Below the pieces are notes generated by a model. That model had not been told where the DNA came from. It saw only the letters and a list, made by a program, of their open reading frames with translations, and did not search any database. Made by a program: the position numbers and the translations under genes. A DNA stretch of 64,000 bases from Orthonyx spaldingii (Eukaryota > Chordata > Aves > Passeriformes > Orthonychidae), in the NCBI GenBank assembly GCA_013397795.1, contig VZTJ01001650.1:965346-1029345 (forward strand), written 5' to 3'. Positions 25,301 through 37,785 of this stretch are shown here, in pieces (position 1 is the stretch's first letter; each line of letters opens with the position of its first letter).

Positions 25301-25724
25301 CTTGGCGTGCATGTAACTGGGATTTGAAAGAACCTTGGTGTGAGTCTCCTGTTGACCTTGCACTTCACCCCAGAGACCTGGCAGCTGTGGTCCAGTGGCC
25401 ATAAAGCAGTGGGGGTCAAGCAGACCCTGGACCCTCTGTGCTGGTTGGGAAGCACTGGGGAGGCGCAGGTCATGCAGCAGAAGAGAGTCCACAAGTCTCC
25501 CATGTCTGCCCCTAAGTGCGGGCAGCTGTGGGTGAGTGCTGGGGTGCATGCTGGGATCTCCTCTGCTCATGCAGGGATGCTCCTGGGTGAGGATACTGCC
25601 AGAGCACCTGTGGCCACAGGGGGAGGGCCTGGAGTTGCTCCCCATCCTTTCTTACAAGGCTGGGACACAGTGGGTCCTCCTTGGCACAGCCCCCGGCCTG
25701 GCTGGGTAACTCCTAAGTGGTAAA

Positions 25725-25830
25725 GCTGCCCTAATTAGTCTGTTTAATCTTCTCCCATAAATCACTCCTCCCCATCCCCTGCAGACTATCGGCAGCATCT
25801 GAAGTCATTAGTTAATTTAAACCTGGGAGT
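25725..25830. promoter_or_regulatory. AT-rich patch with TAATTA and TTAATTTAA sites
   Basis: CCTAATTAGTCTGTTTAATC and CATTAGTTAATTTAAACC give a cluster of homeodomain-type cores within about 90 bases. This is a weak candidate regulatory site. Confidence 0.2.
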
Positions 25831-25957
25831 TCACACGTTGTCGTATCAGAGCCATCTCCTTTCCCCGCTAAGCGCTTGCTCGGTGCATCCCTGGCTGCCG
25901 CTCGATCCGATCTGCGCCCGCTTTGAAGCCGTGATGGGCTGCCAGCAGGCGAGGTGC

Positions 25958-25989
25958 TGCCTGCTTCCCTGCCTGCTTCCCTGCCTGCT
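25958..25989. repeat. 12-bp tandem repeat, about 2.6 copies
   Basis: The unit TGCCTGCTTCCC is repeated at 25958-25969 and 25970-25981, with a partial third copy. Small slippage repeat. Confidence 0.8.
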
Positions 25990-26182
25990 GGCAGGTGGGA
26001 GGGGAGATGGAGATCCTGCTTCTCCTCTTCCCCGCGCTCCCCATTTTTTGAACTTCTCCTCTGACTCATCCATTTGATTTGATGTTTTCACCTTTGTTTT
26101 ACAAATAGCAGTTTGCCCGAGTGCTGGAAGGAGAAGGCAGCTCCGATGCTGCTGCAGCTTCCCCGGCTGCCAGGGGAAGTAA

Positions 26183-26236
26183 TAGAATCTTAGAATCATC
26201 TGGGTTGGAAAAGATCACCTGTAAGATCATCGAGTC
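26183..26236 (-). mobile_element. CR1 LINE 3' tail, severely 5'-truncated
   Basis: The plus strand reads TAGAATCTTAGAATCATCTG then GGTTGGAAAAGATCACC and AAGATCATCGAGTC. This is the antisense of the last roughly 50 bases of an avian CR1, including the tail repeat. The match stops abruptly at GAGTC, so only the extreme 3' end was inserted or survives. Such short 5'-truncated copies are normal for CR1. The sequence is closer to consensus than the other CR1 pieces except the one at 29986, so it is probably younger. Confidence 0.88.
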
Positions 26237-29200
26237 AGGTGAGTGGGGTCCTGGGGAGGGAGCTGGTGGGCACCCAGTCTGCCCTTGTGCCTGGCAGGGA
26301 TGTGGGGAAGCTGGGATTACTGCAGGTTGACCATGGGGAAGTGCAGACTTGGCCAGGGATCCCATTAATGGCTTGTATTGCCCATTGGTTGTGCTGTCAC
26401 TTCTCCACCTTCATTCTCCTCTTCCTCCCTGGGTCTCCAGCCCAATGAGAGCAGGACTCCTCAAGTCTCCAGGGTGGGATGTCCCCTGCTGCATGGGAAT
26501 TAAGGCTTCCTAAAGTGAGCTGTGTTGGTTTGGGGGCAATGCTGACAGCCTGGGCTCACACCTCTCCTTCCTTCTGCATGGGCAGGTGGCAGTGAGCCCG
26601 AGGGTCTCGGCAGGGCCAGCACAGCAACACAAATGCTCAGCTCCTGGTGCAGGATGGGAGGGGGAAATTGGGGGGCTTGGCAGCAGGAGTGAGATAGCTG
26701 GACTGGGAAGACCTGACAGGAGCCCACAGCACCAGGGTCTGGTGACTCCCAGCTGATTTTCCGTGGAGCTCTGGGAGGTGGGAGTCATCCCAGACGCGGG
26801 GTGCCACACTGCACCCATGGGAAATGCCCGGCTGGGTGCCCTGCACAGGCAGAGCCCTACCCACAGAGCAGCCCAGGGCAGCCCCTCCCACAGCAGCACC
26901 CCCAGGGCAGCCCCACATCGGGGCAGCAGCCAGGTATGGCACCCACTGGCACAGCACATGTGGCCCACAGCCCCCGAGGGGGCTCTGGCTGCTGCACAAG
27001 CTGGCACCTAGAGCATGGGGTGTGGGTGATGCCATACACCTGGAGGGTACATGTCCTCCCCGTGCACCCTCTGCACCCCTGGGCTCTGCTCCTGTTGCTC
27101 CCAGCCAGGTGAGGGACGGCTGCTCACCCTGGGACCAGTCAATCCTGGCTGCTTCCAAGTATGTTCTGTGCATCCCTGGGGCACAGTGACTGACAGCACA
27201 AAAGAACCAGTACAGACAGCTTTTTGGGGACACATTTTCAGCCAGAGCACCCCTTTAAAGCATCCTGGTGGTTTCAGGAGGGGACACGGTGCCTGTGCTC
27301 CTCGGCTGGCTTTGTGGCTGCCCTCTTCCTCCCACTTTCCTGTTCCAAGGGGGAGCCGCAGCCGTGTTTGGTTTTGTAGTCCAAGCTCTAGATTTATTGC
27401 TTCCAGGTCTTCATATGTTTGTTCATGAAATGAAAGACGGCTGGGTGAGCCTGCTTTCTACTCCTCTGGCCTGCCTCCTGTAGCCCACAGGGGATCTTTC
27501 AGTCTCGGGAGGACGCCTCCCTTCACATCTCACAGGCACCCAAACACTGCATGAGTGGGGGACACATCCGTGGGGGGTGATGTCCCGGACAGATGTTAAA
27601 CTGTGCCCTGGGTGTCAAGGATGAGATGAGCGAAGGCTCTGGTACAACCCTGGCACTGCCCAGGCACTACGGACCGTGCTGGGGTACACGGGGGGCGAGG
27701 GGCCCTGTCTGGGCGTGCTCCAGTTGTCCCCTGTCCCCAGGGTGCCGCTCCCCTTCTGCTGTGGCCGGAAGACATGAGCTCCCGATTAAAGGATATTTCA
27801 ACCAGACGGAGGGGCTGCGGCGGCCGGGGGAGCGCGCAGCAGGAGGGGACGGGGACAGGACGCGTGAGAGACCAGAGGAGAAGCTAATTTACGCTGGAAT
27901 GTAAATACAGCAGCAGCACACTGCTCCGCAGGGCGTGTCACCCCCCTCCTGGCTCTGGAACATGGATTAGAGCTGCCCAGCACAGCTCGGGCCACGTCCC
28001 TGCCGTGCCAGAACCTGCATCTCACCTGGGCACTGCGCAGAGGTGAGGAGGAGGAGGAGGGTCAGGGGCTGTCGCAGCAGCCCGGTCCCACTGCTGCTGT
28101 TCCTGCTCTCTGCGTTGAGGTACCACAGGTCACACATCCACTGCAGAGGCACGGAGTCTCAGCCTTCCCTAATAATCCTAAGAATCAATAGCAGTGTCAT
28201 GGATGTGCAGAACAACAGCTCCGAGATGAGAGGGGAACTTCTCAGCAGGATTAGCTCCGAAACCCAGTGACAACACTTTAAGTATCTGTGCTGTGTCCCC
28301 GCTGCTCATTCTAGCAGATAGTTCCTACTAATGAGCTTTACTCAACAGCACTAGATTTGCCTGTAAGAGCAAACTCCAGGGATCAAAAATAAGGTTTAAG
28401 ATGCAAATATTCTGTGAGATATCCAGATTTAAGTGGGGGTTTTTTGTTATTCCTTAGTCCAGGGATAATTTTTAAAGGAAACAAGGAGAGATCCTCTAGA
28501 ATGTGAGACAGAGAAAAAATTTTAAAAGAAAAGACCAAGTAACATAAAACCACAGGTTTGGTTTTGGTTGGTTTTGGGGGGTTTTTTTTAGCTTAAAACC
28601 ACTGAATTTGGAAAAGTTCCCTTCTCCTCACCAAGGGCAGTGTGAGCACAGCTGTCCCAGCCCTGGGGAGCAGGTCAGGCTCATCCACTCCTCTCCAGTT
28701 TGCAGAATGTCACTGGGGAAGCCGTGGGCACGCTGATGGGTGCACAGGGTGAACCCCAGCCAGCCACCTCACTGCCCAGGGCAGAGGAAGCTCAGCAGAT
28801 GGGTGGTCTGTGACAGGTGACAAAGATACTCAAATAAGTCCCTAAATTGTCCAGTCCAACCTGGCAGTGGGCTCCTCCTTTGTCCCGAGGCTGGACCCCA
28901 GTGCAAGGACCTGAGCTCAGACACAGATGCTGGGAGAATTCACACCCCAGGACAGGTTGTTTTTCAGTTTTCTTTAATCTTCCACATGGCTTTTTTTTTT
29001 TTTTTTCCATTTTGAGGCAGGAGTACTAACTGCTAAGGATGCATATGGAATTTGAATATGAATGATAAGAACAGCTGTGTATATCTATTATGAATGAACA
29101 TAAACAGAAATGTATAAACTGAGATTTTGGGGCTTTTGGAAGAATTAGTGCCTTTGTTCCTGGATTTTTTTCCTATCAAAGTTTGAACCAAAGCCCATTA

Positions 29201-29985
29201 GCCTGGACTTTCCCGCAGCCGACCAAGCCAGGAGCTTCATTTCGTCCTGGCTCTGAGCCATGCGGAATTCTCCTCAACAGCTCAGTGAGCCCTAATCCTA
29301 ACAAATTTACCCAGAGAAGTGGGTCTCTTATTACACAGCCTAATTTGAATGCTTTCCAAGGTTAATTTCAGCTCCCTCTCCCTCTCCAAACATGCCTGCC
29401 CCTCCAGAGCCAGCTCCCCCCTTCCCCAGCTCCCCCCCGGCTCCCCGTTAGCGCCAGCCCGGGGGGAGCAGCCCCCTTCACCACCGAGATGGTTTTTAAA
29501 CGAGAAAATAATGGGATGTGTGTCCCTGGGTCCGGACTCTGCCTGGAGGGTTTCTTAATGCCGAGCGACTTCCTCCGCAAATTAATTGCAACTTTCGTTG
29601 GGCGAAAATAGCCCTGGAAGCCCCTTCCCCACAGGCTCTTCCGCACACGATACTGCTCAGTTCATAATCTGATTCCTACGACTCTGTTCCTTCCTTCCCG
29701 TCCCCGGTGAGCCGGTGAGTGCCCGCGAGGGTGCCGGCAGGGTGACCCAGGGCCGGGAGCATCGCTGCCGCCCGGCCCAGACGGCCCTGGCTCTTGCTTT
29801 GCAATAGACTGTGCAAGAAAACCTCAGCGTGGGGAAACTGAAACCCGGCCCAGTGTAGGGAGCAGCTGTCAGATCCATTAGGGAAGGGATGGAGAAGGAA
29901 CCAGCTATGCCTGGTGAACGGCAGTTGCAGGAGAGGAGAGGTGGAGGGGCTGTGGGGTGTCGGGGGCTCGCAGCAGGGGATTCAA
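26237..29985. other. Intergenic, no gene recognised
   Basis: No gene is supported. The left half is GC-rich with several overlapping chance frames of 100-200 codons on both strands. AT-rich stretches lie at about 28290-28600 and 29030-29350, with a poly-T run at 28991-29006. GAG/CTC trinucleotide runs occur near 28043-28058. Confidence 0.55.
28991..29006. repeat. Poly-T tract
   Basis: A run of 16 T. No retroposed gene body is recognisable beside it. Confidence 0.88.
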
Positions 29986-30235
29986 AGGGACAGGACAAGG
30001 AGCAATGGGTTTAGACTGAAAGAGGATCAATTTAGATTAGAGATAAGGAATGAGGTTTTTTACACTGGGGATGGTGAAACACTGGCATAGGTTGCCCAGA
30101 GAGGTGGTGAATGCCCCATCCCTGGAAGGTCTGGCTGGCTGGGGCTCTGAATTGACTGAAGATCCCCCTGGCCATGGGCAGGGGGGTTGGACTAGATGAC
30201 CTTTAAAGGTCCAACCCAAACCATTGTATGATTTA
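29986..30235 (+). mobile_element. CR1 LINE 3' end (ORF2 C-terminus and 3' UTR)
   Basis: This is a plus-strand copy of the 3' end of an avian CR1. It starts with the segment encoding the end of ORF2, where NGFRLKEDQFRLEIRNEVF corresponds to the NGLKLRQGRFRLDIRKNFF block. GGTTGCCCAGAGAGGTGGTG and GCCCCATCCCTGGAAGG follow. The 3' UTR carries CATGGGCAGGGGGGTTGGAC, TAGATGACCTTTAAAGGTCC and AACCCAAACCATTGTATGAT, the last being the tail octamer region. It is 5'-truncated, has an in-frame stop and is not active. It is the best preserved transposon in the window. Confidence 0.95.
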
Positions 30236-31906
30236 TAAATGGAAGGGTTAGGTGGAAAAAGTGTACAGAGGAGCCAGGAGCCCACCTCACCCAACAGCCC
30301 ACCTGGATGTGGCCCCAGAAATAATTTCTGCTGGCTTTTACCTGCCAGAAGCAGAGACTTTCCCCAGCAGCTGGTCCTGGGGGGTTGTGCTAGGTCACAG
30401 TAGGTGTGGAATGGCAACTCCGCAGCCCTGAGACAGAGGTTTTCCACATGTCCTCAGGCAGTGAGGTCCCGGGTGCATGGGGCAGAGTGCCCTGCCTGTC
30501 TCCCAGCTGCCGTGGAGAAGAGATTCACCCTGCTCACTCTCCTCTCCTTTCCTCACATTTTTCTTCTTTATACTCAGTTAATGCTTTTGTATTTGCTCAT
30601 TCTGAGCATCACAGGTAGCGCAGTATTTCATCACCCTGTCAGGTGATGGGGCAGGGAAGGGGTTGGGGATGTGCCCAGTGCCGTGCCAGGGTGGCTGGGC
30701 TGGAGTGCCAGCTGGATGAGAACAGCGCTGGGCTCTTCCTGTCAGTGATTCCATGAAGATATCCTCTCTGAAGTGCCTCCACAGGTCACATCTTCTGCTG
30801 TCACGTCCTGCTGCCAGGTAACCTCCTGTGCCTGCTCCCTGTCCCTCGAAGCCTCGCTGCCCAGCAGTCACCTCGCTGAGCAGATACCTGTGTTTGATGA
30901 TTTTGCTGCAGGCGTACGAGCTGCACGTATCAAAGCTGAGCCACATCTCCTGGCTGTTCCTGCCTGCTCCTGCCTGCTCCCAGCCTGGGAATACTGGCTG
31001 TGGGGTGTTTGCAGTGGTTCCCCAGCGCTGTGTGTTGTGGTGGATCTGGGGTGCCAGGTTCAGGGTGAGGGGCACGTTGGAGCAGGTCTCTGGGGTGTGG
31101 GTTGGAAGGGCCAGCATAGATGTGGCTCCATCTGCCAGGAGGGTGTTGATCATTGCTGTAAGGTCAACCTTAAATAATGGAATAATAAAAATAAGGCTGC
31201 CTGGAGGAAAGGAGAGCAAACTGAATCCTAATGAGGTTGCATGGACACATCAGCATGACCATTTCACAGAAATCATTAAAAAAAGATAAAAAAACCCCAT
31301 TGAATTTAGATCAAAGGATTTGGGACACAGCAGCCAGGGCACAATCCCACGAGGACACCCTGGGAGAGGACATCCCCACTGAGATCCCATATCCATGAGC
31401 TGCTCCTGTCCTGTTGTGCTAGGGAGGGTCCAGGGCAACCCTTGACTACAGAGTGTGTGGGAAAAGAGTCCAAAGGATTGAGGGAGATGCTGCTTCATTC
31501 AGGATGGGGACTGGTATCTTGTCGCCAGCCTTACTGCAACCAGGTGTGGTGCCTGGTGTGAAGGGGCAGAACATTTGCTTTTAGGGATGGCCAAAATTTA
31601 CCAAGCTGTGGTGGTAAACACTGAAAGAGGAAGTTTTAGAAGGGAAATAAAACATTAATATTTCAGGGCTTAAGGCAACCCTCAGTGCAAAGGCAGGAAA
31701 GTAATTAGTGCTGTAGATGGGGAAATAACCAGCATTAAATGGAAGTGGGGCAAGTGCAGGTTGAAGGGGCTGCAAGGAGGAGGATGGGCAAGGGTTCCCC
31801 AGAGGATGCCAAGGAATGAGCCTGGAGGCCCCCAGGAACACCCCCAGCACACCAAGCCCCAGCAGCACCGTATTTGAGGGGGGCTGTGCATGCAATAACC
31901 CAGCCC

Positions 31907-31922
31907 TCCTCCTCCTCCTCCT
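31907..31922. repeat. Short CTC trinucleotide repeat
   Basis: About five CTC/CCT units in a row. Simple repeat. Confidence 0.8.
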
Positions 31923-34604
31923 TGCCTCGGCTCTGCTGGCCACAGGCCAGGTGAAATGCTCCCCCGAGCACGGCGGGGACTGGTCCAACCCCGCACAGCT
32001 CCAATTATCCCTGGCTGGAGACTTTCCAGGAATCCCATCCCCTCTCCCTCCACCGACCCTGCCTCCCCCAGCCTCCCCTCCTCAAAGCAATTTGACTTTT
32101 ATAGTAATAACTTCTGAACCCTGGACTGGGGCCGTGCCAAGGAAAGCAGCAGAAAACAATGTGATGGGCCTCGGCAGGCGCGGAAACTCCAGCGACCGAG
32201 ACCAGCCCTAAAATAACTTTTGAGCGATTGTTATTTATTCTGGGAGAAAGTTCGTTCATTCACAATTTGGAGGGGAGATAAATGAGGGCGGGCTGGGGCT
32301 GCACAGTGGCAGCACGCTGTGGCTGAGGATGCAGGGCGCCTGCAGTGCCAGGGCAGCCGGCTCACCACGGTCCTCCTGCACATGTCCTGCTGAAAGACCT
32401 TTTCTAAAAGTATTTGGGTTCATCTGAAAGCCCTGGGTTCAGGTGGAGAAGCCCAGCTCAAGGCTGGGGGTCTGTGTGTGCCTCCAGGCAAAGGAGGCTG
32501 CAATTTGTGTGTCTGTGCCTGCACACGTTTCAGTTCCCTGGGCATGCTGTTCAGCATGCTGGCCGTGCCACATGCCACTGGCTTGCACACCTGCACCTGG
32601 GCTCTGCATGCTGAAGCCATCCTTGTCCAACAGGCAGCAGGCGGTGCAGGCAAACTCCAGGCAGGAACAGACAGCATCCTGCTGCCAGTCCCGGTGAGTA
32701 TCAGCATGTGCACGGCAGCTGTCAGCCAATATCAGCTGGGCAAGCAGCAAGTGGTGCAACCTCAGTAATTCTGCAGCTCTGAGCTGCCACGGCTTCCCTG
32801 CAATGCACAGGGGCTGAGCCAGAGCTCCCAGAGGAGCCTTGAGCAGCCTGGGCAACCCTGGGCACTTCTGAATCGGGGACACTCTCCAAAGGAGGCAGGC
32901 AGCCAGCCAGCCCTCAGCACTGCCGCGCGTCTGCTTGTGCAAGTGTGTTTTATGGTCCCTGTCACCACGGGCCGGGCACTCGCCGGGAGCTGGAGTGCAG
33001 TGGTGACTCTGCCAGACAAGGCTCAGACTGCCTGTGTTACTCTCAGGGTGGATGGCTGAGCTGCCTTGGCAGGTTTGGAGAATAAATTCTGGGAAAACCT
33101 GGTCTCTGCCTGCTGGGTAACAGGGGTGACAGAGACCTCGCAGCATGGCTCAGCTGGGTGGGAGAGGGACAGACAGTGACCTGAGTGGGTATGAGAGCCT
33201 TACCAGCTTTGTGCGCAGATCATCTCCAAGAATGATACACATCCAAGACTACCTGCCCACGTGCATCTCAGGCACGAGCTGATCCTGGTCTGCTGTGGCA
33301 TGATGCCGCAGTGACAGGGGACAGCATGGCCATCATCACCTACCCTGCACATCAGATCTCGGACAGTGCACTGTTCTGGAGTGGGAAAATGCCACCATAA
33401 CCCCTCCCACCAAGAGAAGAGCAGCACTTGCCGGGACCTCGCTGAGTGCCACCAAATGTTTTTGCTTTGGAGTTGACATGCGGACACATTGGAGCTGGGG
33501 GCCTGGAGCTGCAAAAGGGAATGATTCAGTGCTGCCCTTTGCAGAGCTAGGAGGGCACCAGTTTATGTTTAGCAGCACAGTCACTCTGACACTGGATAAG
33601 CTGTCACCCGGCCGCCCTTGCATGGGGACAGCAGGGTTAACGCAGGGTCACACGCAGGGCAGGAGCAGCCCTTGGCCAGCACACACAGCTTCCTTCGTGG
33701 CACAGTGCCTGTGACGGTGAGATGGGCCCTGCTGGGCCACATCCCTCATCCTGCCAGGCAGGAAAGGCTTCGGCCCCATGCTCCTCCTCGTCTCTCTGCA
33801 TCCCCTGCCCTCTGCCCCGCCACCACTGTGGACAGCCCCGTGCTTGCCAGATGACTTCCAGCCTCGCTGCTCTGCGGGCTGTCTGAGCAGCTCGTGATCT
33901 TGGCAGGCAGCTCAGAGCCCTACCAGTCGTTATTACAATGATTATTTGTGTCTTCCCAGCTCAAAAGGGCTTTCCTCTTACCTTGCTCCTGGCTGGCCTC
34001 GAGCCAGGTGGGACTGTGGACAGAGCAAGGGGAGAGGGCAGTATCCTGCACTCTCAGAGCAGGGGACTGCATTGGGATGCAGGAGATGGGGCAGAGGGAA
34101 GAACAGATCTTGTCCCTCCTCCTGAATGCTCAGATTGGGAAGCAACGCCCTCTTGGTTAATTCATTAGCTTTGATTAGCAACTCTGAAGCTCAGACCAGC
34201 TAATGGGCTCCCTCCCGCTGGTAAATCTCCAAGAGGAGTTCAGCAAGGTTATCTGAACCAGGAATGGTGAGGGAAGGATGGGGATGAGTGCAATTGAATT
34301 AGGAAGCTGTTAAACGAAGAAGCCAAACTGAGCCAGAACAGGGCCATTGCAAAATGTCCCCATGGCTAAAACATGGTGTAGAGCATCATTAAAACACAGA
34401 TCAGAACACAGCACCACGGTTGCACTCGTCTGGCTCAGGGCTGGAGGCTGGGGCAGCAAGCCCCTGTGGACACCAGCCCAGCCTGGGGCTTGGGGTCATG
34501 GTTGCCAGCTCCATCCTGTGCCAATCCCTTTACCAATACCTTCATCTCCCTACGTGAGCTGCATCTTCCTCCAAGTGGGGGTTCCTCTGCAGCCTGGATT
34601 TCGT

Positions 34605-34890
34605 TGTTGATTAAATTAGCTCAGCAGTAACCTATTTGTGATGATGATGTGAGGTAGCGACCTTCAGTGTTTTCATTAAAATATACATGTATATATTTGT
34701 TTTCTGTGGTTATGAATGTAATTCCACAATCCACTGAGGAGCCGGTAATTTTCTGGCTGAGGTGGGAAGTTGCTGACATCTTGTGATACATGACAAGATT
34801 GATTGTATTTGCTTACCCTTTAACCTAATAAAGAAAAATAATGTTCCTTAGTCTCACTAATTCTCTATAAACTTGGACATTGCTTTAAAT
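34605..34890. promoter_or_regulatory. AT-rich island, candidate conserved enhancer
   Basis: About 285 bases have a sharp rise in AT content. They contain TTGATTAAATTAGC at 34607-34620, a TGCTGAC MAF-type half site at 34771, and GATTGATTG at 34797-34805 (PBX/HOX-type). ATATACATGTATATAT is a near-palindrome near 34681-34696. No transposon signature is seen. Site clustering in a long gene desert upstream of a developmental receptor gene fits an enhancer, but this is inference from composition and motifs alone. Confidence 0.28.
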
Positions 34891-37669
34891 CAGCTGGAAG
34901 TGCAGGCGCTGAACCATATCATTGCTGGGGCAGGAATCTCGCTCCCCAGGGCCTCCCCAGTTCCCAGGTGAGGGGGACCAGCGTGGTAGCGTTGTCCCCA
35001 TTGTCCTCCGCACACAAACTGAGCACCTCTGGGTCTGAGAGGACTGTGGTGGTCGTAGCAGGGAGGTGGCCTCTGCACCCTGTGCATCCTGCTCGCTGGG
35101 AAAGCATTAACCAATTTACTGCTAATCGTGTTATCACCAGCACATCTGAGCAGCTGCTGGGGCAGCACAGGCCAAAGCAAACACAGCCCAGTGCCCTGAG
35201 GACACACAACAGTCAGAGGCAGCTGCGTCTACTCTCAGGTTTCCAGGTCCCATATCTCCCACCGCAGTGGTCCAGTTGGCCTCTGGAAGGAAGGAGGCTC
35301 CACAGGACAAACCCAGCCAGTACTGCAGTGAGCAGGAGGGATACTGCAGCAGGGAGGATGGGAGCTGCCCTGGTCAAAATCTGGGTTGGTGCCCTGACAC
35401 CAGTGCCTGGGTGACCTTGGGTGTGCTGCACAGCAGGCACTGTACCTGCAAAATATCTGTCTTCCTTCACTAAGAGGTAAAGGAGCAGGCTGGGTGTCAG
35501 AGTGCATGTGGCAGTGGGTCTGCCATCCCAACACACCATCTCCCTCCCCTTCCTGGGGACAGCCTTCATCGGGGAAAGGAATTATAGGGCAGGGCAAGCA
35601 ATGCCACTACAACACAGTTCCCCTCAGTTACCCATCCGTCCTCTGAGGATCATCATTCCTGAGCTGTTCTTACTCAGTTCCTCAGCCCTGTACCTGCCTT
35701 GGTTTCTCCGACCTTCTCCACAACACAGCACACAGCAAACAGGGCACACGTGTGTCCCCAGGTCAACAGCAACAGGGCGTTGCATTACCCCAAAGTGATG
35801 GATTGTACCGCTGGCAGAGCGTTCCTGGCCTGGATGTGTGTGGATGAAAGGTTTTCCCTGCTCTGCAGCGGAGCTGGCAGGGGGCTGCTCACCTGCCCAG
35901 CGTGGTGGTTTGCCAGCCAGCTGCCAACCGGCCGGGAATTGCCTTTGCCTTTGCTGGTGTGCTTAAAAATAACCCACTAGCTTGTCAAGGTTATAAAGAG
36001 AGAGAGAACAAATTGCTTTCTGAGTTGATTAAACTGCTCAGCGTGGCTGCGCACGCGGCACTCTCGGTACGGCTGGGATGAGACGGAGTCTGGCGCGTTA
36101 ATTTGCACTCGGCAGTTCCTGTGCTAATAAGGGCTTGATGAGCTGCCTCCTCATACCCTCATCACCGACCCCTCCGAGCAACGCTTGACTGGGCCCTGAG
36201 GCAGTTGGGGCACTTTATCTATTCAAAATGCTTTTTTTTTTAGTTGCTTTTCCGTTGCTTTTGAGCAGTGCCATGTCCGGAGCTGCCCTGGAGCTGGAGC
36301 CGCTGGACCAAATCTCCGGAGGATTTCAGCAGGTCCCTGCTTCATCCCAGGGCAGCTGAGAGAGTACAGGCAGAAGCACACTCCACAACTCAGCTGCAAG
36401 GAGAAAAATCCACCCGTGGCCACAAATTGCTGACAGATATTTCTCCATGCCGGTGCAACAGCCGCCCTCGCCGCCGCACCGCTCAGCATCACCCCACGAT
36501 GCTGCCGCCACAACGGGGTCTCCGTGCTTGAAAGAGGTTTCCAAATATAACCAGCCCCTCGCCTACCCCCACCCTCCCCCTGCAACTTTCTGGGAAAATC
36601 CCTTTCTGCCTAAAATTATCCAGATGTGCTTTACAGCTCGAGGGGAGTTTGTGGGAAAAATACGAGGTTCGCTGGATGAGATGTTTCCTGAAGTGTGGGG
36701 CTGGGAGCTGGTTCCACTTTGGAGCAGACCCGCGCCGCTCACACGCCGCCGCTGCCAGAACTTGGCTTAGTTAGTTAAACCAGATTGAGTTTATCTCTTA
36801 ATAAGAACTAGGGAATGAAAGCGCTTTTTCTTTTTCTAACCTTTTCTTAATTCACAGTCCATGTTGGGGAAAGGCAGAGAAAGATTTACTAAGCTGATTG
36901 GTGCTTCCTTGCACTCTGGCTCTGGCGTCCTTCTGGTAGGTGTCCCTAGTGGTTCACGTAGTTTATCAGCACTGTGGGCTCCTACTGATACCCTGCACCC
37001 CAAAGGGCATCCCAAGGAGCTGACATCAGGGATCCACCCAGGGGCCAAACTAGGGCCCAATTTGTGCAAAGCAATCCAGGGGCTGCGTCCTTCAACTGGT
37101 GAATGAATTTTCACTGACAACAAAGCAGCGGTGGGTGCAGACCCTGGGGTAGGGGCTTCACATAAATCGTAGCAATTTGCTGGCTCTGCCACTCTAAATC
37201 CTGTCTAATTATACCAAATGCAGCATCTGACATTAATTTGTTACAGTGTGTGTGTATAGAGCACCAGACATTTTGGGGACGGATTTAAGAGCAGCCTTCA
37301 GATCTTTGCCCTTGCAATCCACTGCCAGTCACAAACGACTGCATTTGGCCTCCTGGTTACCTGCCTACATTGGAAAATTGGTTATTTTGAAGTCTAAAAT
37401 ATTATTATTATTTACATCTACAATCATCTTACAGATGCAAAATTCAAGGCTGCATTCAGGCATCTTTGGGGGGAAAAAAAAATAAAAAGGAATATTGGCT
37501 CTCTTTGCTCCTAGGTGCCCTTTTCAGTCTCTGAGCTGTAAAATAAGATTGACAGTGACTTCTAGACACCAGCAGCAAAGCACAGCCCAGGTCACAAGCC
37601 TGCAGAGCACTCTGGAGGGGAGGATGCCTGGGAACCAGGCTGAGGAGTAGCTGGTGTGGACTGAGCCGT

Positions 37670-37785
37670 GCGATGTCAGGTTTTTAACCAGCTTGCTGGA
37701 GCTCTTTGAGGATATTACTGCTTTGCTAGATAAAAGAAATTCAAGGGATGTGCTATACTTAGAGTTTCAAAACACTCTTGGCATC
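37670..37785 (+). mobile_element. CR1-type LINE fragment, reverse-transcriptase N-terminal region (fossil)
   Basis: The plus strand reads FLTSLLELFEDITALLDK then NSRDVLYLEFQNTLGI. This matches the CR1 RT block CLTNLLEFYExVTxLxDxGxAVDVVYLDFQKAFDT. At DNA level AACCAGCTTGCTGGAGCTCT and GTGCTATACTTAGAGTTTC are the clearest parts. Only about 115 bases remain and the flanks are unrelated. The aspartate of YLDF is replaced by glutamate. This is an isolated fossil of the ancient amniote CR1 type. Confidence 0.78.

Larger units (their letters stand above)
15786..26182. other. Intergenic, no gene recognised
   Basis: No gene or recognisable repeat is supported over this 10.4 kb. A few AT-rich patches (15880-15920, 19135-19300, 23865-23910, 24680-24750, 25725-25830) stand out. 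A 161-codon open frame at 22196-22681 (+) has no domain I know and is treated as chance. A 12-bp TGCCTGCTTCCC repeat with about 2.6 copies lies at 25958-25989. Remaining sequence is GC-rich and unique. Confidence 0.55.
30236..37669. other. Intergenic, no gene recognised
   Basis: No gene is supported. A CTC trinucleotide run lies at about 31907-31922. AT-rich islands are at 34605-34890 (separate entry), 35960-36130, 36770-36860 and 37190-37490. Open frames of 213 codons (30578-31219, -) and 235 codons (32439-33146, -) contain no recognisable domain and run through ordinary GC-rich sequence. Confidence 0.55.

Noticed and set aside
32439..33146. 235-codon minus-strand open frame
   Set aside because: Cys/His-rich by composition only. 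The cysteines and histidines are irregular and do not form zinc-finger spacing.
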